Shown here piece by piece: positions 1 to 15,659 of a stretch of DNA of 64,000 nucleotides. Source of the stretch: Mixophyes australis (lineage: Eukaryota > Chordata > Amphibia > Anura > Limnodynastidae); NCBI GenBank assembly GCA_036250195.1, contig JAVHZZ010000008.1, positions 8,050,434-8,114,433 of the forward strand. Direction: 5' to 3'. Each line of letters starts with the position of its first letter. Within the stretch, counting starts at the first letter, position 1. The position numbers were made by a program, and so were the translations under genes. The notes below the pieces were generated by a model that saw only the letters and a list, made by a program, of their open reading frames with translations, searched no databases and had not been told where the DNA came from.

Positions 1-2162
1 TCTTATTTTTTTTATAGCATTTAATTTAATATATATATATATATTTTATTTTTTTTGCCATGGGCAACCCCAGACAAAATATTCTATATTTATTATTATT
101 TATTTATAGTCTTAAAGTCCAGTGCTTAAAGCGTCTAGTAAACAGTATGGCTTAAATCTTGGTTTTTTTTTTAGGCCCAACAATGTCCAAGACATACACA
201 CGTCAAAATTTGGCACGTTTCTCCATGCTAAACAAGCACGGTGGCATGTCTTTGAAAAATATTATTTAAAAAAATAAAAATAAAAAAAAATTCTTGGGGG
301 TAAACAAAGATTTAGGGTCATCGTCATGACTAATATTTGCTGTGTTGTATTATTATTTTTTTATGAAATGTTAATACTTTTTTTTACATGATGCTTAAAT
401 CTAAACAACATTTTTAACGTGATATGATTTTAATCTTTCTGATGTGTTTGTTGTTTTACAATATAACCATAGAGTATGGGTTTATTTTTTTGGGGGGGGG
501 GGTTGGAAATGATAGCCGAAAACGTCACGGAATTCATAGGTCAGAGTGTGTTGATGCCTATCTCTCTTAGAGGTGACTTAATGCTTGACCTAAAATGAAC
601 CTTTTTTTTTTTAAAAGATATACAAAATTTGTCATGTCATTTTAGCAAACTTGCTAGTATAGACGTGTGAAGAGGTCTCCTATGTATAGTATAGTATATA
701 TTCAGTGCCTGGTTTAAACACCTCACAGGAAAAACCACAATAATTTCTATTATATTTTTACTTTTTTGACTCTAAAATCTTTTGGATTTTAAACTGTGTC
801 AATCTTTTTTTTTACATTGGCTAAAATAATAAGAAATCTTTTTGGCACTAATTGGGTTAAAGCGAGATTTTCTCTTGGCATAGGTGAAGGGGGACGTTTG
901 AGCACACAACCTTTTTAGACCCCGAAATACTCGCCTTAGACTTGTAAGACCATACTATAATACAATACTGCTTAGAAAGTAGTGCTGTCTGCTTTAAATA
1001 TTGTTTCAGCATTGTTTCATGCAGGTCAGAAATAAAGTATTGTCGTGGCACATTGCTATCGTTTGTTTGCTGAGCGAATCTTTTAACATTTTATACTAAA
1101 CTGAATTTTTGTGTTCGAAAGTGCGAGAACAAGAGGGGAAATTCTCTATTTTACAGTAGTGCATTCAACAGAATTTATATGGACTGTGTTTTGTTCATTG
1201 AAATTAACTTTTCAGCTGGTTTAGTGCTGTAACAAAAGTTTTGCGAAAGTGAAATTCAGCTAAGTATTTGTAATGTGTGAATGGATATCCGCAGTAGGCT
1301 GTGGATGTTGGTGTAATATGGTTTTCTAGTGCTTATAAACTGTTTTGATTTTGCTTATAGTTATAATGGCAAATTGAATCCGAGCCTTGGTACAGTGGCC
1401 TATTCACAGCTCGTGAATAATTCATGTATAGGTTAGAATGTAAAGTTTTTGTCTTTTTGTTATATCCCACTTATATATGTGACTATTGTAGATTCATTCC
1501 TCTGCAAACTGTCTCATCGTCAGACTAATCACATACATACTGTAACAAGCAAGGCCTTTCTTCAAAGTATACATTGTGCTTTCAATGAGGTGTACGTTTA
1601 ATAATTTTGAGGTCTTTACAATAAAATTAAGTGATTTTTTTTTTAGCATCAACACTAACTTAGTTAAGCCCTAAATAATTTAATGTAATAGAAAAATAAA
1701 AATCCGCTTTATGGCTGTTCGCCAAGTACACCATAGTCAGTAATATGTATATTCTGAGAGTAATGTGATCACGGTTAATCAAAATCCGTAGCCGTTTATG
1801 TTTTGTTCTTGAGAACAGGTGTAATATATTTCTATTTTAATGCATCTGTGTGTGTGTTGAGCTAGTAAGTGATTGCTTTGGAAACTTAAATATTTTTTTT
1901 TTATTTTGTCAGACGTACACAGCAGAAGTGTGTGTCAGACATCGTAAACAATGTAGATGTTTCTCTAATAATATGATTTATTGTGAAAATACTTTGCTAA
2001 AATAGGACACATTTGCTTCAGTTTTCTAAATAGTTGATAAAAGAATTGCCAAATAAATAGTTCTGCAAAGTTTAACTCTTTTTTCCTTTACTGCTAACTA
2101 ACCAAACTCATAGCTCTAGAATCTTAAGTCTTAAGGGGCCTTCTGTATATATGCACTTCGTA

Positions 2163-2177
<15 letters not shown>

Positions 2178-2228
<51 letters not shown>
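2178..2228. repeat. (AT)n microsatellite
   Basis: About 25 uninterrupted AT dinucleotides, preceded by a short CA-rich run. It is probably polymorphic in length. Confidence 0.95.
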
Positions 2229-2231
<3 letters not shown>

Positions 2232-3331
2232 TCACAAAAGTATCACGATACAATATAATCCAGATTCATTTATTCTTTATACATAGGATTGAATTTAACC
2301 CCAGCTGTTCACACTTTCATGTGTAATCCCTGTTCTGTATCTCATAGATCGCAAGCTCTTATGAACAGTGGCCTCTGCCATTTGCTTTGGCACATGTTCA
2401 TCCCTTGTGATCAGTTATAATTATTGTACAGCGCAGTGGTACGTGTCAAACAGTAATTATGAAGTTATAACATTTTTTTTTCAAGACTTTTCCCAAATTT
2501 TAAATGGACTTTTTGTACAATATTTTTTGTTGAATTATTTTGCAACATAATTAAAATGAGCCCTTTCGTACAGACTCTGTTGGTGTTTTTCATTACAGAT
2601 ATTTTTCTACACCTTTCCTTAAAATAAATAAAATGAAACAGTTACCCGTTTCGTTTCCTGAAACGTATTTTGGGGTGCACTCTAATTGTTTTTTTTCAGA
2701 GGTACTTTACGCTTTACTTACATTTTTTCCCCAATTCCTTCCCTGTTTTGTGATATACTCTGATCTTTGGTCAGGTGTAAATGAAATGATCACTTAATTA
2801 TGTAACACATAGTTAAGGGCAAGTTTTAAGCGGATTTAAAAGTCAGTATATCGCAGATTCTCTTCCCAGTAAAAGGTTAGCAATGTGTTTTTACAGCAAT
2901 CATGAATCCTTTACTGCCCTATCGATTTGTGGGTGCAAACACGCCTTGCATTGCATTTACTGTGCCTGCAATTCCAAGTTTAAATATTGATGTACATGCA
3001 TTTGCTGGGGGGGAAAAGGAAGTCCCGAGTCTTTGTGTACGACTAACAAAAGGACAGGACACGTACAAAGTTAGAGGCCGACTTGTCACCATTTACACTG
3101 GCACCAAGTCCTGAAATAACCTTTTATTTTTTTCCTTTACATGGGGAAAGTCTATCGTTTTATATTTTCTTGCTAGTTACTTCCTGTCTTGCAGGCAGTC
3201 TCATTTCAACTTTGTGGTTATAGTTCTACAATATAAGTATATTGTCTGTAAGTTATTTTCGTAGCCCAATAATGTAATAATAATTTGGTTTTTTTTATAT
3301 AACGGGGCTAAAAAAAAATAATTTTCATTAA

Positions 3332-6180
<2,849 letters not shown>

Positions 6181-6330
6181 TAACGCAGGCACGTGGCAAA
6201 GTCACTTTTAGTTGTTAAGGTCGTAACCTTTGCCCCCAGCCAGTTGACCTTTCGAGATAAAATTTAACCTTTGATCATTCCTAGCCAGTCAGCCGTGAAA
6301 AATGTTTGTGGAGTTGCAGCTGGGGTGTAA
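6181..6330. promoter_or_regulatory. Candidate intronic regulatory module
   Basis: This repeat-free stretch contains a match to the canonical TCF/LEF site (CCTTTGATC, 6268-6276). Two nuclear-receptor-type half sites flank it in opposite orientation (AAGGTCG at 6217 and TGACCTTT at 6245), with a CACGTG-like ACGTGG near 6191. The motifs are seen directly; enhancer function is inference. Confidence 0.3.
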
Positions 6331-9300
6331 GTTTGGCTAATGTGGGCAAGTTGTAGGGAAATCTTCTTTTTGAAGTGGTTTAATTTGTGTCTGAGACCAG
6401 ATTTGTTAAGAGTTAGAACTTAGCAGTAGACAGACAGTAGATGGATATATATTCTGGCAGCCGAACAATGAGTTGACACCTGATACCCGAGCCTTTCCCT
6501 CCTGTAAATTAGGCGGGCGGCTTGTGTCAGAACAGTGTTCTCAGTTAAAAGTGGCCCACTATGTACCTACTGACATAAATAAAACAATATGTTTTTTTTT
6601 TTAATGATTATTTAAATTTTTTTAACGGGTAACAGCAAACCGTTTGTGTGTGTCTCATCCATATTGCAACAATGTAACAGTCCAGTAAAGCACTTCTATT
6701 GCCACTGGAATTCTGAAAAGTAAAAAAAGTGTAATTAAAACTTATGAAGCTTATTTAATGAGGAGAACGTAGATTTTTGAAGATGTTACAGATTTCGTAG
6801 CAGGATAGGATGCTCACATAAGCGAAGGTCGCTGTTGTCTCGTTACATGGCGTTAGGTTGGTTACATATGTATAAAGAATAAGTTTATCTCTCCTTTATA
6901 CTAAATCACTGGCAGTGCAGTCGTAAGGTATTTGCAGCAGTAAATCCTTATGTCTGTGGCTGTATTATTTAAGCGGCATTAAAAAAAAAAGAAGAAATAT
7001 CCCCTTTGTCCTAAATACAAATTAAGCCAAACGAATACCACACTGGGCAGGTCGTGCCGAAAATTCAGCTCAGTTTTGGCAGCGTTTCTGCAATTTCATC
7101 ATAAAATGGTATTGAAAGCCCCGATACGCGGATGGCCCAGATGGTCGTGCTGGCAAGGGGGAGGGATGAGCCACTTGCCACAGCTGAAGATCAGGTGTAC
7201 AACTGGGGATTTTCAATTTGTATTTTGTGTTAATAAAAATATAGTCTAATACTGCATGTCCGTGATTTTTTTTTTTGTAGAAATTGCGCTAGCTTCTTGC
7301 GCTGTCTGGTAGTAAAACTGGTAGGTCACATTATAAACTGGAAAAGTATCTTAATAAATATGAAAACGTTTTTTGTTTGTTTTCCTCCAAGACTGCACAA
7401 TTGTCTATTTTTGAAATCATCAGTGATTTGGAAAGATATTTTTTTCTTGTGCTTCTTTCTCTCCCTATACAGTTTTTTTTCCCATCAAACCAAACTGAAT
7501 CTAGGGGAAAGGCAAATATTGCTTAAGCACATTGAAAGAGAAGACTTTCACCATAGGGTGGCTGTAAAGGAGCCGATTATTCAATTTCTACAGTTTTATA
7601 CCTCTCTATGCCATCTACAATGTGTCAGTTTACATAGGAGCAATTATCAGATACAAGACTTCGCAAGCTTGGGATCGTGTATGTATACAGCGGGGGGAAA
7701 CACTATTGGATCACACTTTTCTGACATGCAGAGTATTTTCATTTTTACCTTTTCCCTCTTCAAAAATCCTTATTCGCACACACAGAACCTTGGGTGTGTT
7801 GTACGACGATTGTCGTTGTTACCATTCTCTGGTCCCTTTAATCCGAATCTCCCATCCACCACTTTAGAACCACCTCTATCATGATTTTAATCTTTTCAGA
7901 TCTTCTCCTAAGTCATAGTTCGGTTTAGCCTGATTGATAAATTAGATTCATCATGAGAGTAGAGGGGGCTTTAGGGCTATTTTAATGATATGTGTCACTT
8001 TTGTGTGTTCCAAGATTATTTTTTTTTTACAGTTACTTACCGATGTGGATAAACACGGGGCTCGATCTCCTCCTGGTGCTAATATACAAGTGTTTTTGTG
8101 TATTGGAAACGTTTGCGCTCCCCCCTCCAAAAAGCAAGGAACACCCCTAACAATCCACCCTCTCCGTAATATTTCCCTGCAAAGCTAAATCTCGTTTCTG
8201 GCTTGCAATTTGCAAGGCCTTAGTGCTTAGTACAGTTGAAGAGTTCTAAGGCACAATCCTATACAAAAATATCCAGAATTTTACAACAGCGGAACTATAT
8301 TTTTTTCTTCAATGTCTGCTTTATGCACATTTTATATACTCAGTCACAGATCGATGACCAGTTTGCATTGTAGTTTTGTTAGAAAGTCAGTGTGTATCTA
8401 TCATGTGTTTACGCTGGGCACATGAGCCTCTTGAAGCAGTGGATATGAGGTCATTGAGAATATTCCTTAAAAACCGATAAGAGATTGGGAAGTGGGAACG
8501 GGAGTCGAGTTCATTTGGAATTCCATGATCCAAGTCCCACTAATGGGAAACTGTGAAAGGCAACCGCACTGTCTGTTGTGGTCAGAGAAGGACGGTTTAG
8601 TTCACTCCAGTAGTTGGGCCACTTAGAAGTTCCCAGACAGTAATATGTGTCCTATTTATATTTGAACAGAAGTTATACAGATTGTAATCAGTTGCAAATG
8701 TGCTTAAAGCTACAGATCTAACCGATACAATGTAACCACCCAGCCAAGCCATGCATCTGCATGTAATCTTACTGTACATTGTATCACGTCGATGCAAAGC
8801 TCCAATGTTTTATCTAAACACTGTGAAATTATAAATTACATACTGGTGTCATTTTAACATTGAATATTATTATTATTATTGTTGTTTTATTTTTATTATT
8901 ATTTAATTGTGTTTAAGGTGTTGCAATTCATAACAGTGATATTAAGTTATTTTCTGTGTTTAGTTATTTTTCCACGTTAGTCCTAGTGAGAGAGAGATAA
9001 GTTCTGTATTTATAATTTTGTATACTTTATACATATGGTTTATAGGTCCTTAAATTACCTACACTATGGATATGTACTTATATAAACTATCCTAGTTCGA
9101 TAATTCAGTGATTTGATGGCAAACCAATAACTTTTAGAGAACAGGGTGAGGTGATTTAAAATATAACCAATACATATAGAACATTCCCATGTAGATAAAC
9201 CAGAAATGCATGTAAATTTAATCCCCCCCTATATTTATTTTCATGTAAGTGATTACTTGAGCTTTGAACTTTGATTTTACCATGAAATATATATATAGCT

Positions 9301-9595
9301 CCATTTAATAAGACATTTAGAAGGAGAGTAGTGATGTTATTCTGCTCCTGTGCTTTCTGGCCTCGTTCTATGCATTGCAAATATAAACCTGGGTCATTTA
9401 ATTACATTTAAAGAGGGCAGACAGGGAGACATCCTACAAGCTAATGCAGTTGTCCTTTCAATACAACCATATTATTAACCCCGCTCCTTGTATCCTAGTT
9501 TGGCTTTCCATATACACACACCTCCATGATTATTAGACAGGAGTCACTGAATGCCAGGTGACAGGTCTGGTTTAAGTGGTACCTCCATATCTACC
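6331..9595. other. Intronic sequence, no recognised feature
   Basis: AT-rich sequence with small homopolymer and ATT runs. The longest frame (7297-7884, 195 codons) has no domain, signal or coding-like composition that I can identify. No transposon ends are recognised. Confidence 0.55.
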
Positions 9596-9603
9596 TATAG
9601 ACC

Positions 9604-9849
9604 CAGGGGCGCGCTGGGTCAGACGGCTATTAGGGCCGGGGGGTAGGCCGGCCGCTCCCCCCCAATGCAAAATACATAATTTCCCCCCGTGGCCGCATCT
9701 GATGATATCAGATGCGACCGCGTCAGCGCACAGGCGGCCACATCACATGACGGGATGCGGCCGCGTCATCAATGACGCGGCCGCATCCCCTGTCATGTGA
9801 TGCGGCCGCCTGTCTGCCCCCCGGGTTTCCCTCTCCCAGCCCGCGCCTG
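9604..9849. mobile_element. Non-autonomous hAT-like element, GC-rich and palindromic
   Basis: The element begins CAGGGGCGCGCTGGG and ends with the inverted counterpart CCCAGCCCGCGCCTG. It is flanked by an 8-bp duplication with one mismatch (TATAGACC at 9596-9603, TATAGACA at 9850-9857), which fits hAT insertion. The interior is rich in CpG and holds a large hairpin at about 9733-9812. There is no coding capacity. Confidence 0.75.
9733..9812. repeat. GC-rich inverted repeat inside the hAT-like element
   Basis: Arms of about 36-38 bp with few mismatches surround a CA centre; the inner 18 bp (GGGATGCGGCCGCGTCAT and its complement) are perfect. Three GCGGCCGC octamers occur within roughly 60 bp, which is striking in such AT-rich surroundings. 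Confidence 0.85.
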
Positions 9850-10200
9850 TATAGACACCTGTTGGGTATGAATATACTTGCATTTAGCAGCGATGGTTTC
9901 TGCTTGAATGACATTAGAGAAGGGCATGTTTTTTATCTTTTGTTTTTTTGTTGTCTGGTTCTTCCAAAGTGTTTTATTTGCCTTTTTGGAGCATCTAAAT
10001 AGGATGCAGTTATACTAAAATACAACATGTTCCCTTTTTGTTAAATTTTCACCATAACCTAGCAAAGGTCAGGATTGTCACCTTGCTCTGTCCAGTGGTT
10101 TCCTTTTCTCAGAGATCCCTAACGTGACAAACCGTCATTCCTGTCCTGCATTGTGATTTTTAAAGCTGATTAATAGTTGTTGTTAGTATCAAAATGTGGT

Positions 10201-10627
10201 CAGTGGTTCCCAAACTGTGCGGCTCTGTTTCCGCAGCGCTGTACAGAGAACTCACTCACATCAGTCCCTGCCCCATTGGAGCTTACAGTCTAAATTCTCT
10301 AACATACACAGGGAGCGAGAGAGAGAGAGAGACTAGGGTCAATTTTCATAGGTGCCAATTAACCTACCAGTATGTTTTTGGATTGTGGGAGGAAACCGGA
10401 GCACCCGGAGGCATCTCACGCAAACACGGGGAGAACATACAAACTCCACACAGATAAGGCCATGGTCAGGAATTGAACTCATGACTCCAGCACTGTGAGG
10501 CAGAAGTGCTAACCACTAAGCCACCGTGCTGCCCCACTACTTGGTAATTATTTTTGCTTAGGAGTGCCTGGAATAAGTTATGGAGATCCTAAGGGTGCCT
10601 TGGACTGTAAAAGTTTGGGATCCACTG
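10201..10627. mobile_element. hAT-like repeat interrupted by a SINE
   Basis: The left end CAGTGGTTCCCAAACTGTG and the right end AAAGTTTGGGATCCACTG are inverted copies of each other and resemble Charlie-type hAT termini. A SINE occupies 10229-10535, so the hAT-like element is the older insertion. No convincing 8-bp target duplication remains. Confidence 0.65.
10229..10535 (-). mobile_element. tRNA-derived SINE (V-SINE-like core), antisense to NFIA
   Basis: Read on the minus strand, it has a tRNA-like head with pol III A-box and B-box matches, and a core resembling the conserved V-SINE domain (TTTCCTCC...CCGGTTTCCTCCCACA order). A tail ending CTGTACAGCGCTGCGGAA follows. The ATG-rich 3' end is missing. 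A GAGA run interrupts the middle. Confidence 0.85.
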
Positions 10628-10710
10628 GGATAGATTGTATCAGATCAGAACATAGATTGTTTAGGTTTTTAAGATGGTAACTCCTAGGCCGTGGGAGTAC
10701 CACTGTCTTC

Positions 10711-10760
10711 CATAATTACCTCATTCCCACCAATGAAATGGTGGGAATGAGGTAATTATG
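10711..10760. repeat. Perfect inverted repeat, 22-bp arms, 6-nt loop
   Basis: The arm CATAATTACCTCATTCCCAC plus CA (10711-10732) pairs perfectly with 10739-10760 around the loop ATGAAA. The flanks do not continue the pairing, and no transposon termini are visible. It could be a tiny MITE remnant, a templated inversion scar or an RNA hairpin. Confidence 0.95.
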
Positions 10761-12135
10761 TGGGCACTTCGCTTTCTGGCCTTTTATTAAGATGTACCCA
10801 CAATACTTCCCATCGTTCTGTCTTAGGGACCAAGGTATCGTTACATAATCCATGGACTTGGCTATTTTCTGATTTTCCCTGGCATGGGCTGGACACTCAC
10901 AAGAGCTAACTATACCTCTGACTCTTACATGTTAAGGTTTTCTTTCCATTAATCCCACTGGAAGCACCACTTTCCCGGCTCCTAGATGTGACTAACGATT
11001 TCCGTGTACTAATCCCGTCTCTGACCGGGGATGTAGCTGTTTACACAATATTTTTAGCACAGGAGAAAGATGTGTTTAATTCATTATTAAGTGTTGCAAT
11101 GTCTTTGCCGTGTCAGTGAATCCTTATACAAATGAATTGGGAAATTTGGGAAGTGAAATAGACTTATCTGGTCCTCTACATCTGAATACTAAATTGTATT
11201 AATTGGATTGTAAGTGACTTAGAATATACAGAAATTGTGTTGTTGCTTATCAATGCGAAACACTGTCTGTGATATATTTCAGTCGGAATTATGTATTGTT
11301 TGGACGAGGGCATATATTGTATGCGATTCAGTACAGACATCACTTTCTCTTTAACCTGGAGCATATCAATAATGTTGTATAAATTGGGCAATCTGTCATT
11401 TTATTTTAATAGCAAATTGCTGAACATACCTACACTACGTATCTAGTGTCAGTAGCAGAACCTGTATTTACTTTAATCAGGAACCCCATAGCTGCTATTC
11501 CTGCAGCATATTCATATTTTGGTAAAATACTTTTCCAAGTCTTCTTTCTGAAAGTGACAAATAAGAATATGATTATGGTTTTGCCAAAAGGGTTAAACGG
11601 AGATTATAATACCAACTGGACATCCGTAAATCCGTTACCATGAACTGCGGTGTGTGTTTTGAGGGAGTCCCACATCTACTGTCGTTCTCCTTTACTGATA
11701 AATTGATTGGGGAAATGAAGCATAGAAATGTCTGAGCCAAAATCATCCCTAATACACCTGGGGACTAGAATACATCTCCCGTCCTTGTGTCGCCAGTGAC
11801 AGATGATGAGAGGTTACGTGGGCCCCCGGGAGAGCCTCACGGTTGTGTTTTTGCCAAACGGCTTATCATAAGTAGCGAAGGCACTTCTGCCACTGAGTTA
11901 TCATTATCGGCAGATATCCTTTATGGTACCGTCTATGGAATTTTGCAGTTGTTGTTGTTGTTTTTCTCCCTTTACATAAATAACGTTTTATGTTTCAAAG
12001 AATATTCTTGTTTCATTTTCAGAAATTTGAATTACAAATATTAATTCTTCAGGGCCCATTGTTGTATTTCAATTTCTGTTGTCGCAATCATATATTTCAT
12101 GGGCCTGAGTGTAATATTCCATAGGATTCATATTG
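10761..12135. other. Intronic sequence, no recognised feature
   Basis: Moderately AT-rich and apparently single-copy. No reading frame of interest and no repeat ends seen. Confidence 0.5.
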
Positions 12136-12143
12136 TATTAAGA

Positions 12144-12352
12144 TTAGTACATAAGATAGACGCCGATCGTACATTTTAGAGGATGAGGTCCCATAAGATA
12201 GTTAGACGCTGATAGTACATTTTAGAGGATGAGGTCCCATAAGATAGTTAGATGCTGATAGTACATTTTAGAGGATGAGGTCCCATAAGATAGTTAGACG
12301 CTGATAGTACATTTTAGAGGATGAGGTCCCATAAGATAGTTAGACGCTGAGC
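12144..12352. repeat. 46-bp tandem repeat
   Basis: About 4.5 copies of a 46-bp unit containing TTAGAGGATGAGGTCCCATA. The first copy is the most diverged (GACGCCGATCG against GACGCTGATAG), which suggests growth from the right. Confidence 0.95.
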
Positions 12353-12355
12353 TTA

Positions 12356-13685
12356 AAGGCTCTTTACTTATTGCTCGCTTGGTGTTAGTTTAAATTAATT
12401 TCTGGGTAATACGGAAATCTCCTTATAGTTTACTGATGTACACGAGATCTCGGCATGAACTACTGGATCCAGTGCTGGCAGTTTGGGTTGCTGTTTTGTA
12501 ACATTAAACCTATATTGAAATGTTTGGAGTCGAAAGACTGTATTTTGTTGATCAGTTACCAAGAACAGAATGGGCATCGCTGCAGGCTGAATTCTCCTTT
12601 TGTTGTAAAATCTCTACAAATATTAAAAGGACCCATCAAAGAGACCCCAACTCCCAGGGTTATTGCAGAGTTTAAAAAACGCAGCCTAACACCATCTAAA
12701 AAAAAAATCAAAATCAGCAGTGAAGTTGCCTGCGTTGCATTCGGGGGTTAAATTCTCAAATACCAAACTGTTGGACATTCCCTGAACTCAGCTATGTTTG
12801 AAATAGGATGAAGCTCTCATTTTGTTTAAGGGAGCAGTGTTGCACTTTTTCTGTTGCAGAGAAGCAGTTTCAAGTAACTTCTGAGAAAGGGCCCTTTGTA
12901 GTTCTGTGCTTCCCAACAAGATAGCTATTGTTAAGGGGCTGACGGGAAAATTTCGTCACCGCAAATGCCTGTATTGTGCTTTTTTTTATGCTTTGAAAAA
13001 AAAACAAAAAACTTGAAAAATATCTTCCTAAAGGAAAAATATGTATGTGTGTAACATTGTATTTGTATATATTAGGGGCATCCTTTTATCCCATGTCACA
13101 TCATTAAGGGGCGATCATATTCTTGTGGGCAATGGAAGGGCTAGCTAGTTGGGACCAGAAACTGCTCCGCGGCTGCCTGAATTGCACTCTTTGGTCAGGG
13201 GTGTAGTGAAGGTTTAAGGGAAATAGTTTTATATGATTGCATAAATTTGTACATCAAAGGGTCTGCTGTAAAATGCAACAATGTATATTAGTATGGAGCA
13301 TATATATTGTATAGACTGCTGTGTATGGGGGCTCTGTGTTACTAATGTTAAAAAAAAAATGTGGTCTGTGTCTTATGTGGTTTCCTCAAGCTGCGGCTAC
13401 TGCATGACCTCTAGTAAATTAAATGAGCTAACTAAAATAACTTCCAGCGTGTTATCCCTTCACCTCTAATACCATCTAGTCGGAAAATGTGGCATAAATG
13501 AGGAATATTTTAGCCCCCCTATTAATAAGTTCAGTGTTGTGGGTACTGCCATTCTCCGCAAAGACTCTAAGCAAACAAGCAGCATATAATGAATACACAG
13601 AACGCCTATGCTAAGCGCCCATACTAAAGCGGAAATCCCACATAGAAGATTCATTTATTTTTCTTTAAATAGCAAGTTATGTCTC
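12356..13685. other. Intronic sequence, no recognised feature
   Basis: No repeat family or gene recognised. The 98-codon frame at 12455-12751 has no identifiable domain. Confidence 0.5.
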
Positions 13686-13699
13686 TTTTTAAGCATGCA

Positions 13700-13945
13700 T
13701 AATTTTTCTTAGCTATCCTCTTACAAATCTATATCTCCTTTTTAAAATCTCTCTTGTTGGCAAACAAAAATGACTGCTGGGCAAAGACACAGTAAGTGTG
13801 TTACACATTCACAGGTTTACAGCTCTCAGCATGACAGAGTGGGGGAGAAGGTTGATGTCACAGTGCAGACAGAGCTCAGAGGGCTGTTCCAAAGCCTCTC
13901 TGCTCACTACATCATGTGTCATGTGACTGTGGTTGCCATGGTAGT
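13700..13945 (+). repeat. Dispersed repeat, family shared with 62290-62505
   Basis: Runs of similarity to the reverse complement of 62290-62505 include TCTCTTG/TCTCTGG contexts, CAGAGCTCAGAGGG, AAAGCCTCTCT and TGTGTCATGTGACTGTGGTT. The two copies are in opposite orientation in the same intron. The class is unknown; a DNA transposon is plausible because one copy ends in a palindrome. Confidence 0.7.
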
Positions 13946-15655
13946 CTTTGATTTTGATTCATTTGTTAGTTCAATACTTATGTATTCTCTTAATAATTTT
14001 TTTTTCTTACTTTTGGGGTATCTATTGCAAACCTTTGAGTTTTATTCACTTTATATTTAATCATACAAATTATAGTATCTTTCTACAGTTTGTTTATAGT
14101 AAAATAGTCAGTGTGACGTTAGAGCATAGTTAGTTTTTCAGTAGGTAGTGGTGGCTTTGTGGTTGCGATTGTCCATTGGAGTCAGTAAGCTCATTCGGCA
14201 TGTTGATGTACCAATGCTCAAATGTGTAATAGTAACATATTATCGGACATAGTTATGACTGAACTTTTGTTCTGCAAATTCTTTTGAGCTATTGGTGAAC
14301 TATGACAGTGGATAAATCTTTACGTTCATTGCTGACTGGACAGAGAAACAGATTAGATGACTATAAAGAAAATTATAGGATGCAGTATTTCATAGCAGAA
14401 CTGTTAAGGCCAACTCTGCTGTGCTCTTTTAACTGGGGTCAGTATGTGACGGAGGAGCCAGATTATTCTGTTAAATTTGTTTAATTAGGACCAGCGCTCA
14501 TTATTTTTCCATAATAGGAAAACATTAAAACAATATGATGTTTTCCACTCAGTTGGAGCCTTTCCGGCACATATTGTGAAGTAATTTGACTTTGTAACTG
14601 TCTCTCGACAAAAGGTGCTGTGTGTGGGGGGCAGGGCGGCCGCCGTATGCCCCAATCTGGCTGTATTCTGGTTTCGCAAAAACTCACAAAAGGGAGTGTG
14701 TTTGGTGTGCACTGGGACAGTTATTTGAGACTGTTGGGAGACACAAAAAAGAAGTGTTCATTTTATGTGTGTGGGTAAAAGTGGGAAAGGACAGCTGTGA
14801 GGTTCTGTTGGGAAAGAGCCTGCAGACGGCCGGAACGGAGGGAGATTGGGACTCAGCATGACTGAGTATGACCACCACACTACTGTCCACTTTGCCATTT
14901 CGTTTATTTTTTTGTGGAACATATTTTATTATAAAGAAAACTAAAATTAGAACTTCTCGTTTGTTCTCTTCATGACACCAATAAATTATTGTATTATTTT
15001 CCGGCATGCCTGAAAATCTCCTTGGCATACGACCGCTGCAATACTGCGTGATCCGATAGCTCGTCCCAAGCACCCAATGTTTGGATCTCACCAATTTCAC
15101 CATCCTGTGTGTGGCCAAATTGGAAACGGATCCTGTGGTTTACCTCTGAGCCCTGTGTGTAACCTCAATGCTTGATTGAAGGTTTTTGGATTCTATTTAG
15201 CCAAGGAGGTTTGCAAAATGCAAACAAGTTTATCAGTTTGAGACGGAGCACTTTCTGCCTGGTGCATGTCCTGCTGCAGGTACGTAGGAATTTTGTATTC
15301 AGTGCCTATGAATACAGTCATAAAGGTGGCTCAGATGGGCTCAATTGATGGTTCTTTTCTTGACAAAACACAATTAAAAGCATAAGGTTCTGCAAAACTT
15401 CCTGTTCTTACTTTGCTTTCACTTTCTGATGTGATTTGACATCTCTTCAGCTTTCTCAAGATTCTTCCTTAACCACCAATGACGCAGAGGGGAGACGGAT
15501 GCGGAAAACGACACCAGGGGTTCCATAGTCCTCTCCTGTCAGTGTGTGGTCACTTGTTGGCAGGTTTAAATGAGTATCGCCATTCCAGCCTCTGTGGCAA
15601 ACGGCCCGATATGTACAATGGTGCAAATCTAGAGATTCCATTTATAGACACAGAG
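13946..15655. other. Intronic sequence, no recognised feature
   Basis: No repeat family or gene recognised. Opposing reading frames around 14622-15118 lack any domain and look like chance frames. Confidence 0.5.
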
Positions 15656-15659
15656 AGCT

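Noticed and set aside
7297..7884. 195-codon frame as a possible gene
   Set aside because: No recognisable domain, homopolymer-rich translation, no splice or promoter context, and overlapped by an unrelated frame.
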